Shown here: piece by piece, positions 11,111 to 22,232 of the stretch
Layout of the letters: each line of letters starts with the position of its first letter
Numbering within the stretch: the stretch's first letter is position 1
Source: Morella rubra
Lineage: Eukaryota; Streptophyta; Magnoliopsida; Fagales; Myricaceae
Length of the DNA: 64,000 nucleotides
Assembly: GCA_003952965.2 (NCBI GenBank)
Contig: CM025856.1
Span: forward strand, 16,249,248-16,313,247
Direction of reading: 5' to 3'
The notes under the pieces: generated by a model
Databases searched by the model: none
Told to the model about the DNA's origin: nothing
Seen by the model: the letters and a program-made list of their open reading frames with translations, nothing else
Position numbers and translations under genes: made by a program

Positions 11111-12160
11111 TTTTAGTCTGAACGATATCATTTCAGGACGTCAAGTCAGCCAATCGTACGCTGCCACGTCGCGCAATATCGGTGGCAAGTCATTCGCACG
11201 TCTAAAAACACGTCGAACGGCTTTATTGCGCCGAACCATTTTAAACGGTTTAAATTTTGGCATTTAATACTAACTGTGTTGATTGGGCCATGTGTGAAAA
11301 ATGCCGTTCGGACACTTTGCTAAAAGTCCGGACACATCGACGAGTTCTGAAAAGTCGAACAGTTCGACATTTTCAAAACTACCACGTCATTTCTCATCAA
11401 AACTCTCTGAAATCTCAATTCTTTTCTTCTAAAATCTTAGCGTAATATCACTCTTTCGAGGATCTAATCACGTTTAGGTATGTTTTGCTTACTTTTAACA
11501 TGATTTGATAGTAAAAATTTGATTTTTTTTTTTTTTATAGTTTTATAGAATTTCAATTCTTTTTTTGCATAGTACATTGTGTTTTTTGATTGATTTTTAC
11601 ATTGAAATTTATTATGTTAAGTGTTAACATTGTTTTAAGTATGTTTTGGCTGTGTTTTTGGGTGTTTGTGGAGGTAGAGGGACGCTGCCATGATTGAGTT
11701 AACTCGGCGGTCCTCCCCTCAGCGTCCGAACACTTTTTTTGACGTCCGGACGAATAAATTAAATGTTTGAACACTTTTTAATGCCGTTTGGAGGGATACG
11801 TTATCGTTTTGATTTTGTCCAGACTCTTTTTAACTTAGTCCGGACGTTTTAATGTTGAAATTAAATAGTTTTTTATTTGTTAATGTTCGGACGGATATTA
11901 TTTGTTGTCGGGACGCCTTTGTGACATCCGGACGCTTTAACAAGAGGTCTGGACGTCTTCAACTTAGCGTTTGAACTGTATTTTCGTGTTCGGACGTATT
12001 TTCTAATCATGCGAACGCTTGTTATGTAGATTGAAAAAAAATGAGCAAGCGTGCACGTACGAGCAGCTAGGCTGATATCGAGCAACCTTCCGGTTCTACT
12101 TTGACGTTGGAGCAGCATACAACAATTGTTATGTCCCGCTCGATTGTTGTCGAGAGGACA

Positions 12161-13253
12161 TAAAGTTGGCAGATTTCTACGACCTGACTTTTGAGGGCCG
12201 GACGCTTCCAAAGGTGGTGGAGGAGATAGGTTGGCTTCGTTGATTCATAGGACGGGTATGCATCGAGAAACCTAGTGTGGGAGTTCTATTGTGCCATTTT
12301 ACGGGCGAGGACATCGAGGAGCCTAGTATGGAGCTCACAGTCCGTAATGTTCCGATTGTATTCTCGCCGGACGAGTTGGCGAGATTCTTGGGGTACGAGT
12401 GGGATTTGACAGCGTTCCCAAACCTGCCAATGAGCGAGGAGGGCCGGCCTACTAAGGCCGAGGTATTCGGACCATGCTGGGCGATGATACATGATTTTGG
12501 AGGAGCTATATGGTACACGGGCAGTTGCTCCTTTCTGGCGGATCATGCACCTGATCCTATGCTCCGCCATCGACCCGAGGAAGCACACTACGAGCTGTCT
12601 TATAGCCGGGCGAAGTTCTTGTACCTGGAGTTGTTCGGGGGCTACCTGTTGATATGGCATCCTACATCTATCAGTCCGTTCGTGCAGAGGCCTTGAAGAC
12701 GGATGCTATAATTTCATTGCCGCACGGATTCTACTGACCCAGTTCCTGCACTCCTTGCTGGTACCCGAGGGTGCTGACGAGCCGAGGGCCATTCCAGTTG
12801 GGTCTATCAACAAGACAACGCTCTCCAAATCGATTGCCCAGACACGCCGAGCACTGAATGCGCTCGGGCTGCTAGAGTTAGACGACAGGAGCAGCCTGAG
12901 GGCTGGGGAGCAGCAGGATCCTGGGCAGAGCTCGACCCAGGGATTTGGGGCACAACGACCGGTTGGATGGACGACATGATGACGCAGCTGATTGAGCGGA
13001 TGCAATCGGTCTTGCGGCCCACCATGAGATGGTCAGTGATATCAGTTGTCGGCTGACAACTTTGGAGCAAAAGGTCATGGACATGGACTCTGGGTGGAAG
13101 AAGGAGATCGCTGCAGTTCAGGAGGCCATGAGGAAAGCGGCAACCAGTGTTGAGTTATTTGCATTGACTCAGCGGGTCGTGCATATAGAGGAGCACCTTA
13201 GTCAAATCCGTGACGTTCTAAAAATCACGGATGATGACGATGATGACCTGTAG
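12161..13253 (+). CDS. CACTA accessory ORF, plant-transposon-protein-like, with C-terminal coiled coil
   Basis: The best open part is 12277-12696, preceded in frame by LADFYDLTFEGRTLPKVVEEIGW, with one stop between. The region around LTVRNVPIVFSPDELARFLGY and the later AKFLYLELFGGYLL resemble the 'putative plant transposon protein' family (Pfam PF20167 style), which occurs in many plant mobile elements with no known activity. A segment at 12755-12979 follows, and a charged C-terminal part at 13029-13253 ends in a run of six Asp and Leu. Frame changes lie between the three parts, either from decay or from introns I could not define. It sits upstream of tnp2 on the same strand and is not needed for a basic CACTA element, so it is an acquired or lineage-specific gene. 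The family assignment is by eye. Confidence 0.5.
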
Positions 13254-13254
13254 C

Positions 13255-14715
13255 TTTATTATGATGTTTATTTATTTTTTTTTTGTTTTGAGGACATTTA
13301 CTTTTCTATTATGTTTTGTGGACATCAATTTGTATTTATTTGATGTTATTTTGTTTATATTATGTTTTGACGATATTTGATATATTTATGTTATCTAAGT
13401 TATGTTATAATTGTTATTAGAACAAATAATAAAAGTTCGTCAAAAACCGTTCGAACGACTTTGAAACCATCCGAACGGTTTCTTATATGGTCGGGACGAT
13501 TCGTTTACGATCCTTTTTTTAGACGCTGTCGTTTGGGGATTTCCAAACGGCGTCGTGCAATGTAAGATACCGTTCAACGTATTATTCGAGTCTGGACGTT
13601 TGTGTTTTGACCAGATGCTGTCGTTTGAGGATTACTAAAACGAAGACCAAAGATAGCGTTCGAACTGTTTGCAATGGTTCGGACGGTTCAAAATTTTAGG
13701 CGGCAACAATTCCCTCGAAAACTAATACACGTAAGCGTCCGAACTTCATTTTACTCGTCCGAACGGTATTCAATCGTTTCAAAGTTGTAGAATCGCAGAC
13801 AGGGTGGAAAAACGGGAAACACTTAGAAAAGAGAGATTTGAGCAAGAGGAGAAGATGAGAGCTGATTTTGAGCGTCCAACCGCATTGAATCGGGTGTGGA
13901 AGAGCAACTCATTCAGAATTTGATATTGGATTGCATTTGAGGTTAGTGGGTTCTAAATTGAATTGTTTTAGGATGAAAAGCATAATTTTAGGATATAAAA
14001 GCATGTGTTTTTCAAAATTTTTGGGTCTAAAATGATAGCAATTGAGTTTAGCTTGGTTGTGATGTGTTTATATTGAAGTGTTTGTGATTTGGGGTGATTT
14101 TGGGAAGAATTTGTAGTGAAAATGGAGTCTGTGAGTCGAAGAACTGTCTTGTTCGACAATCACAGTCCAGACGGATTATGTCCGTCCGGACTTTTTTTGG
14201 TTCGCTTTTGTAAAAAGCGTCCGAACGCTTATGGATTGTGCGGACGGTTTAGATTACGTCCGAAGGTTTTTAGCTGTTATGTTCTTGCATTCATTTAGTA
14301 GCCTTAGCCCCTGTTTAAGAATTACACGGAGTTCGGATAACGAACTCGGTTTAATTTTGAGTTTGACAATATGCGTAATGTGCGTAATTGTATCTGCTAT
14401 TGTGACTATTGTGTTTAGAAATTTCGATGCAAATCTCCTTTTGTCCTTCGGATACACATTCAGCATTGAGCTTATACTTGCCTTAAATGGTGGGTGTTTA
14501 TGCTCAATATTGTAGGCGTGTATCTGGGGACTGAGGAGAAATGCTGTCAAAATTTCTAGAGCATCGGTCACAATGGTCGGTCAATTACGTGCAGTATGTG
14601 ATATTGTAAACTTGAATGGGATAGACCTATCACCTGAAGAAATTGGAGTTGAGTGTGAATGTCATCATTTGTTTGCATTATTGTTTGTATTTTCGTCTTT
14701 GAAGGAACAATATGG
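13255..14715. other. CACTA internal spacer before tnp2
   Basis: Non-coding sequence with further subterminal-type sites (about 13449, 13676, 13738, 13757, 14164, 14183, 14219). Purine-rich leader-like DNA lies at about 13810-13940, ending in TTTGAGGTTAGTGG. It probably holds the promoter or 5' leader of tnp2. Confidence 0.4.
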
Positions 14716-17700
14716 ATAAGAGCTGGATTTATGAGGCTGATAGACTGAAAAGTGCGAAGTATAGTGATGGTGTTCGGGATTTTATGAGTGTTGCCCGTAG
14801 TTATGCAGATAGTCGGGACTGATAAGATGTCCATGTAAGAAATGTAAAAATGTGTTGTTCCAATGTGTGGACGAGATGGAGGATCATTTATTCATAATTG
14901 GGTTTGACCAGAGTTACACTCATTGGGTATTTCACGGAGAGTCAATTTCAGAAGTTTCTAACCGGGTAGTGACTTTAGAACCTGAAAGTGAAGGACTCTG
15001 AGGGAAACATAAATGATGATATGAGAGACATGTTAGAAGATTTTGAGGCGGGAGGAGGGGTTGATGAGAACGCTGGTGAAAATATGCTAGGTCCTGAAAC
15101 AGTCGAGTCTGGTTTTTCCGTATACCAAGTTATGGGCGGATGCTGAGCGAGAGTTGTATCCCGGGTGTAAGAAGTACTCGAAGTTGTCTTTCGTTGTTAG
15201 GTTACTTCATGTGAAGTCGGAGAATAATTTGACTGTAAAGGCGTTTGAAGATGTGTTGGGCTTAATAAAAGATGCGCTGCCGGAGGGGGAGACACTTCCT
15301 AAATCTTATTATGAGGCAAAAAAGTTAAGAAAGAATTTAGGTTTAGCTATGATAACATACATGCGTGCTTAAATGACTGTGTATTGTTTTGGAAGGAGCA
15401 CAGTGAGTTACAAGAGTGTCCGGTGTGTGGGGATCGAGGTGGAAGTACAGTCAGAATAGCAAATCAAAGGTTCCTCAAAAAGTGCTGCGGCATTTTCCCT
15501 TGAAACCAAGGTTGCAGAGATTGTTTCTATCAAGGCAAACGGCAACGATATGCGATGGCACCAAGAGAAGCGTGTGGTTGAAGATGGGTGATGAGGCATC
15601 CTGCAGACTCTGGGGTATGGAAGGACCTCGATAAGAATATGAATGGTTTGGTCGGGAATCTCGGAACGTCGGTTGGGTTTGGCATCTGATGGGTTCAATC
15701 CGTTTGGCAACATGAGCTTATCGTATAGTATATGGCCAGTGGTACTAATTCCATACAATTTGCCACCATGAAAATGTATGAAGGATTCAAGTTTCATGCT
15801 GTCGTTGCTTATTCTGGGTCCAAGAAGTCCCAGAATGATATCGACGTCTACTTGCAGCCATTGATAGATGAGTTGAAGGACTTGTGGGAAAATGGAGTGC
15901 AGACGTACGACGCGCCGTGTCAAGTTCATTCAAGTTACATGCTGCTTTGCTTTGGACAATAAATGACTTTTTATGGTAATCTCTCGGGTTGGAGTACGAA
16001 AGGATGGTTAGCATGCCTAATTGCAATGCGAACACAAATTTTTTGGTTGAAACATGGGGGCAAACATTATTTTTTGGGACATCGCGGTATTTGCCCGCGA
16101 CGCATGGGTGGAGGCATGATGTCGACATATTTGACGGAAAAAAGAGTTTAGAGCAGTGCCTGAAGAAGTCACTGGAGAGGAGATACTTCAACAACTTGAA
16201 TCGGTACCGTTATGTTCGTTTGGGAAGACTCAGAAGAAGAGAAAACGGGCTGACAATGAGTTAAGTTGGACGAAGCGCAGCATATTCTTTGAGTTGCCGT
16301 ACTGGTTAGATTTGAAACTTCGACATAATTTGGACGTCATGCACATAGAGAAGAATATTTGTGACAATGTGTTGGGAACTTTGATGAATGTCGATGGTAA
16401 GACGAAGGACAATGCTAGTGCTCGGAGAGACTTGGCATTAATGGGCATTAAAAAGATTTGCATTTGCAAGTTCGGGGTCAGCAGGAGGTGATGCCTCAAG
16501 CATTATTTACTTTAACAAAGGATGAACGTAAGAAGGGAAGATAATGGGTATGAAGAGTCACGACTCACACGTCTTGTTGCAGCGACTGTTACCGGCAATG
16601 ATACACGGGTTGTTAGGAAACGAAGTATGTACAGTTTGACTGAGTTGAGCTTATTCTTCAGAGACTTGTGCTCAAGAACAATACGTTTAGATGTTGTGGA
16701 CCAGTTAGAGAAGGACATCAGAATGATTCTTTGCAAGTTGGAACATTTTCCCTCCATCATTTTTTTTACTATTATGGTTCATTTAGCAGTTCATTTACCT
16801 CGGGAGGTGAAACTTGGGGGTCCAGTTCAATTTCGGTGGATGTATCCAATGGAGAGGTATATGGGGAAGATGAAGCGTTTCGTTAAGAACAGGCACGGTG
16901 TGAGGGCTCCATAGCAGAGAATTATGTGTTAAATGAATGTCTAACTTTTTGCTCAATGTATCTTGGTACGGTTGAGACGAGATTTAATAGAAAAGACCGA
17001 AATTATGCCGACATGGATGATCGAAGTTGTCTTTTTCTGTGTTTACTCAAAGTGTTCGACCGCTGGGAGCTGGTAGGGTCAAGATTTGAATAGAAAGAAT
17101 TTACAAAAGCGCAGTGGTACGTACTCAACAACTGTTCAGAAATCAGCCAACATATAGAGTAAGCGCTTATAAGAATATTTGCTCATTTAAACACTTATCA
17201 GTTCATTATATTTTAATTTATTATAAAATATCTTATTTATTTATAGCGAGCACTTGGAAGAGATGAGGAGGCAATCACCAATAAATGTTGATAGGAGGCA
17301 CGAAGAAGGATTTCCGTTATGGTTTAGAAATCGGGTATTTATTTAATTTTATTTCTATTATATGTTTAATTTTAATTGATTATTTTTTTAGATTCAAAGT
17401 TAACACGTGTTTACTATTTTAGATTCAAACTATGCGCAATGAAAATTCGGCTCGGTGTCGGATGATTTGTATGCATTAGCATCCGGTCCGGATCAGCGGG
17501 CACTTTGTTATTCTGGGTGTGTAGTGAATGGAGTTAGGTTTCACACGGTCTTTCGTGAACAGTTTCGTAACACTCAGAATAGTGGTGTGGTTGTTCCGGG
17601 GGACCATGATGGGGAAGATGTTGATTTTTACGGCCAGGTCGTGGATATTTACGCGTTGCGTTATTTGCGAGGGAATTTAGTTTATTTACTAAATGTGACT

Positions 17701-18080
17701 GGTTTGACTTGAGTACTCAAAACTTAGGTCTTGATAAAAGTGGTCGGTTTGTTAGTATTAACACATCCCGAAAGTGGTACAAAGACGACCCGTTCGTGCT
17801 AGCTTCTCAGGGGAATCAAGTGTTTTATATCGATGATATGAAGTTGGGCGGTCACTGGAAGATTGTTCAAAAGATTACCCCTAGAAACACGTATGATATT
17901 CCACATATTGAGGAGGAAGCTAGTGAAGATGGAGAAGGACCGTCGAACCGTGAAGCATACCAGGAGAATGAGTCTATTGAGCTTTTTGTGGACTTTAGCT
18001 CATTTGACATGATCCCGTTGACTAGAAATGACATCGAGGCTTATGTGCCGGTAACCGATGAGAGTGTTCCAACAACGTGA
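14716..18080 (+). pseudogene. TNP2-type CACTA transposase, broken
   Basis: TNP2 is the catalytic transposase of En/Spm elements. The start ATG at 14716 gives MDKSWIYEADRL, the typical opening of the transposase-associated domain, which continues as CPCKKCKN and YTHWVFHGE to about 14942. The Transposase_21 core follows: LYPGCKKYSKLSF (15154), YNLPPWKCM region (about 15760), GNLSGWSTKG (15980), FFELPYWLDLKLRHNLDVMHIEKN (16287-16360). Next comes DUF4218 (WMYPMERYMGKMKRFVKN, near 16840) and then DUF4216 (GVRFHT, 17531; WYKDDPFVLASQ, 17775; QVFYIDDMK). Two likely introns of 88 bp with GT..AG ends lie at 17159-17246 and 17335-17422. Frame breaks are seen near 14821, 15000, 15370, 15630, 15960, 16490 and 16912, so this copy should not make the full protein. 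Confidence 0.85.
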
Positions 18081-18263
18081 AGTAGAAGGAACGATGATTC
18101 CTCGGAATCGTTCAGTGAAGATTGTAGTGATTCTGAAGAATATGACTCCGAGGACTAAAGTAACTTTATCGTTTCAATTTACTTTGCGTTTCTATTTTAT
18201 ATTCATTTTGAGTAACATAATTCATTGTCTTTTTTTCTCTAATATTGATTTATTTGGTCACAG

Positions 18264-19974
18264 GACGACGTCATGCCAGCGGAGGAAACGTCTTCGGTGC
18301 GATTCATCAGTTCGAGCTGAGAGTAGTCCCGGTACACTAGCAGTGTCGGGTCCTTCACTTAGGGATAGAACGAATTACCGTCCCCTACCACAGCCAGTCC
18401 AGTAGGCACCCAAAGTAGTTGTGCATGTAAGTATCTTACCCCGTCAATCTTGATTAAATATTATGACTTTTAAATTTCTATGCTTAACTGAATTTTAAAT
18501 TTATTGTTCTTCATTTGTAGCGACGTCCGGAATCAAACACGTTCGAGGTAGTACGCGTGGGATTGCCTTACTCAAGGCTCGCACCGGAGGAAAGCTGACT
18601 GTCCATATCCCTGATGGACGTACGGGGTGATGACAAGGCGTCCTCAATGCTCTCAAGTCATATTGGTGCGCTCGTTCGACAACATGTCCCATTTGAGACG
18701 AGTAAGTGGAAGGAGGTCCCCGACGAGGTTAAATCGTACGTGATGAACCGAGTGTTGGTAAGTATAATTTATTAAATTTTAATTGTTGAAACTTTTATAC
18801 GTACTAACTGTTATATATGTTAAGGATGACTTCCAACTAGATTACGACCGAACCGAGGATCGCATCACTGTGACGTCTACGATGAACACAGCGTACAGGA
18901 CGCACAAAAATAGAATGTTCCAGCATTACTCGGTGTTCAATTCCAAAGAAGAGGCGTTAGAGCACCCGTATCCCGATATGAACAAGGAAGAATGGACTCG
19001 TGTCTTGTGATTTATTCGCGAGCGAGGAATTTCAGGTTAAAATTTTTATTCCGTCCTGAACGTTTATTTTATTTTATTATTAATTGTAACAACTGTAAAT
19101 GTACAATGCAGAGGAGGAGTGCAATCAACAAGGAGAATAGAGCTAAGCTGAAGATTGTACACACATCGGAGCGAGGTCTTTCCAACGCGCGAGAGCGTTG
19201 TTAGTAAGTAATAAATTTAATTTTTATTATTTATTATTTAAATAAATGACTTAGGTATTTTAATATGCACGTTTATATTTCTTTTGGTGTACAGAAAAAT
19301 CCAGAATCTGATGAGATTAGTCCTGCGTTGCTGTATAAAAAGACGCATACTAATAAGGATGGCATGTGGACATCAGAAGATGCACGAAAAATTTTGTAAG
19401 TTGTAACGTTAGATTTAATGATGCATTCGTATGCGTTTATGTTTCATATGTGCTAATTTTATCTTCTTTTTTAATTTTGTAGGAAAAAATGGAGGCGTTA
19501 CAGTTGCAGCACGAGTCAGAGGGAAAGTCATACACCGAAGTGGAGATTTTCGCTGAGGTGTTGGGGACGAAAGCGGGTTACGTGCGAGGTTTAGGCCGTT
19601 CAGTACGGTCTGTTGGATCATCTTCATCAGTATCGTCCGTTGATTTGTCCGAGATTGGAGGAGGCCAGATTAGAGATTGAGGAGATGAGGGCTAGACAAT
19701 GGAATATGAAGCGCTTCTAGTCAAGCGGTCAGATATGGAGCAGACGATGCGAGAGCATCTACAGATGATAGAGGAGCAGCAACGGAAGAAAGACGAAGAG
19801 CTGATGCAGATGATGGCGGAGAGCAAAAAAAAGACAAAGAGCAGAAGATGATGCAGGAGCAAAAAGGAACCTAGTGGAACAACAAGAACGAGGATGCAAC
19901 TAATGGCGGAGCAGATGCGTGAGCAGCTGATGGAGCAGATCAGACAGCTGCAATCTCGTACGACACCCAAATGA
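18264..19974 (+). CDS. TNPA-like protein (Transposase_24 family) of the CACTA element
   Basis: This is the second standard CACTA gene. The product of this position in En/Spm binds the subterminal repeats and regulates the element. Exons separated by GT..AG introns are seen: about 18264-18426, 18521-18757, 18824-19036, 19112-19202, 19295-19397 and 19484-19974. Diagnostic phrases are SSHIGALVRQHVPF, SKWKEVPDEVKSYV, HKNRMFQHY, KENRAKLKIVHTSE, DGMWTSEDARKI and EIFAEVLGTKAGYVRGLG. The C-terminus is a long Glu/Gln/Met-rich coiled coil closing with TGA at 19972. At least two stops interrupt the early exons (after FISSS and after LAPEES), so it may be damaged; exact exon edges are approximate. Confidence 0.75.
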
Positions 19975-20787
19975 AAATTTGGGTAGATTTATGTATTTTC
20001 ACTACTTTGTCAGTACTTATCGATTATGTATTTTATTTACTTTTAATGACGATTGCATATTTGTAGATATTTTATTATATTACGAGTATTGAATATCTTT
20101 TTATTTATATTATTTGTAAATTATTTTTAAAATTTTAATTAAATTAATTCAAATATGTGGAAAACGGTTCGAAACTAACAAAAGTCATTCGAATGTTGAT
20201 AACGTGCGCACGCTTAAAAACAATCCGACACCCTTACTCCGTCCAACGGTATTTCTGTGCACACGGTTTTATTAGGAAACCGTTTGCACGGTAATAAAAC
20301 ACGTTCCAACGTGTTCTAGAATTGCGTCCGAACTTTGTTTGTAAAAGTTCGAATGTTTAAAGTGACAAAAAATATTTCGTCATAAATGAAACAACGGTGC
20401 AGACGTCTTTACAAATGCGTCCGGACATATTTATTATCGTTCGGACGATGTTATACCCGTGCACACGTTTTTCCATGACAAAATTCATTTCGTCACATTG
20501 GACAACCGTTCGCATTGTCGACGTTCGCACCTCATGCGAACGGATGGAGTGTACTGGGCATGACGATTTTCAATTTCGTCAATATGGCAAAAACTTCGGA
20601 CGTTATTATAACCATCCGAACGGTTTCGAGTGACAGAACGAAAATCGTCACCTAAAACCTTTGCTGACAGGCTTTAGGTGACAAACCGGGTGACAACTCG
20701 GTTTTGTCACCCAAAACCTTAGCTGACGAAATTAGTACTTTGGGTGACAAATTTTTTTGTCACCCAAAGTATTTTTTTCTTATAGTG
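19975..20787. promoter_or_regulatory. CACTA 3' subterminal array and right terminal region
   Basis: From about 20160 the sequence carries mixed GTCCGAAC, GTTCGAA, GTCCGGAC and GTTCGGAC sites. It closes with inverted GGTGACAAA / TTTGTCACC pairs (20675-20770) and the terminal TTTCTTATAGTG. The 3' array is about 0.5 kb, far shorter than the 5' one. Confidence 0.75.
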
Positions 20788-20790
20788 AAG

Positions 20791-22232
20791 CTAAGAGTAG
20801 TTGGGGCAACTCTCCTATTTTTCATGAACCAAGCACAAAACTATCATATATTAATAAGATAGTTATTTTAGAATGCTAATCATATACAGTTAACTTCTTC
20901 TTTTTTTCCCCAGGCCTACTAATAGTTAATGATAGAGTACTAAAACAAATTAGTAATTTGGCGTATTACATTTTGATTTGGTCTTAATATTGGAAAGATT
21001 AAGTTTTTGCAATATTGCTTGCATGGAACATATGTTAAATCAATTGCAATTAGTAGCATATATTTCCCAGTACCGTGATTTAGTTTAGTAATCATAAATT
21101 TAAATTTTTTGAGTCTAAAAACTTCTAAAAGCTTAAAGATGTCTTTCAATTATAAAACTTTTAAGGTTTAAACTTTTTTACTCCTTGAGTCCCTTAAACA
21201 CGTAATTCATATATGATCAATATGACAAAGCGTAGATTACATTGAAAAAAAAGTTATTATATTCTCTCTGAACTTTATACAATTATTATGAGCACGAAAA
21301 CATTCTTATTTTTAGCTTTTCCGTTACTTGGATTCTTGGAACATACAATGACGGGGAAAAAATCACTTTTAGCTTCTAAATTATTAGTCAAAACTCATTT
21401 TGATTCTTCAAACTACCATTTTCGTCAGTTTGAACCTTTAAACTACCAAAATTCATCAATGCAGGTCCTGTCATAGTATCCAACCTTTGATATTGTGTCT
21501 ATTTTCTATAGAGTTCAATTGTAAGATCTTACCAGAGTGCAAATATTGAGTCATTTTGATAATTTTATTTCATTATGCAAATTTATTTCATTTTGGAACC
21601 CTTGTTTGAGATTGTTTGCTTTGATAGTTTGTGAGCCTAAAGTGACTTTTTCCCATACACCCACCTTCAAAACTATTAGAGTTTTGACACTTGTTTTGCA
21701 AATTATTAATTTTGTCATATTACACATATGACCAACTATTGATTTAAGACATTTTCCAACCTCCATTAAAATTTTCCGTCAATTTTGCTTGAAATTGTTT
21801 TTTTTTTTAACATGTGAAATTATGATTTTATGTTTTTAAAAATATCACTGTCAAAAAATTTATAGGGATGAAATTGTCAAAAAATCACTTTAATTCAAAA
21901 TTGACGAAATTTTTTAACTGTATGCAATATGTCTGAAATCAATTATTGGTGGATACATTTGACAAAAATCATAGCTTTGGGTGTAAAATCTCATAGAAAA
22001 AAAAGGAACTTAATCGCTAATTGTTACGTGAAGAATGTTGATTAATGGACAAAAAAAACAATAACAAAAAGGTCAATTACATGCATGCACAAACAAGATT
22101 TTGATTTGTAGATATATAGCATGAACAAGTTTTCATATGGAAGTACATAACCAAAGAGTGGGGAGCAGCAATAAGGCAATTCCTGCCCCTAGTAAGAAGT
22201 AGATGCAACCTATATATGTCATTCTATATTTT
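20791..22232. other. Intergenic between the CACTA element and DC1 copy B
   Basis: A+T-rich DNA with no gene. A foldback-like element may lie at about 21353-21655: GGGGAAAAAATCACTTTTAG faces CTAAAGTGACTTTTTCCC. No target duplication was found. Confidence 0.4.

Larger units (their letters stand above)
9016..20787 (+). mobile_element. CACTA (En/Spm) DNA transposon, 11.8 kb, full length
   Basis: The left end reads CACTACAAGAAA and the right end is the inverse complement of CACTATAAGAAA. The trinucleotide AAG lies on both sides (9013-9015 and 20788-20790), the 3-bp target duplication expected for this superfamily. Inside the ends are hairpin-prone sequences built from GGTGACAAA and TTTGTCACC. The element encodes a TNP2-type transposase (14716-18080) and a TNPA/Transposase_24-type protein (18264-19974), both read from the plus strand. 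Its 5' half holds an accessory ORF and a large field of GTCCGGAC-like sites. Several stops and frame shifts in tnp2 make this copy probably non-autonomous now, although its ends look intact and it might still be moved by a related transposase. Confidence 0.95.

Noticed and set aside
12177-12660. Minus-strand frames opposite the accessory ORF
   Set aside because: They are mirror frames of the plus-strand ORF, which has the better composition and family resemblance.
15408-15929. Minus-strand open frame of 173 codons
   Set aside because: It is antisense to the tnp2 transposase core, whose motifs are clear on the plus strand.
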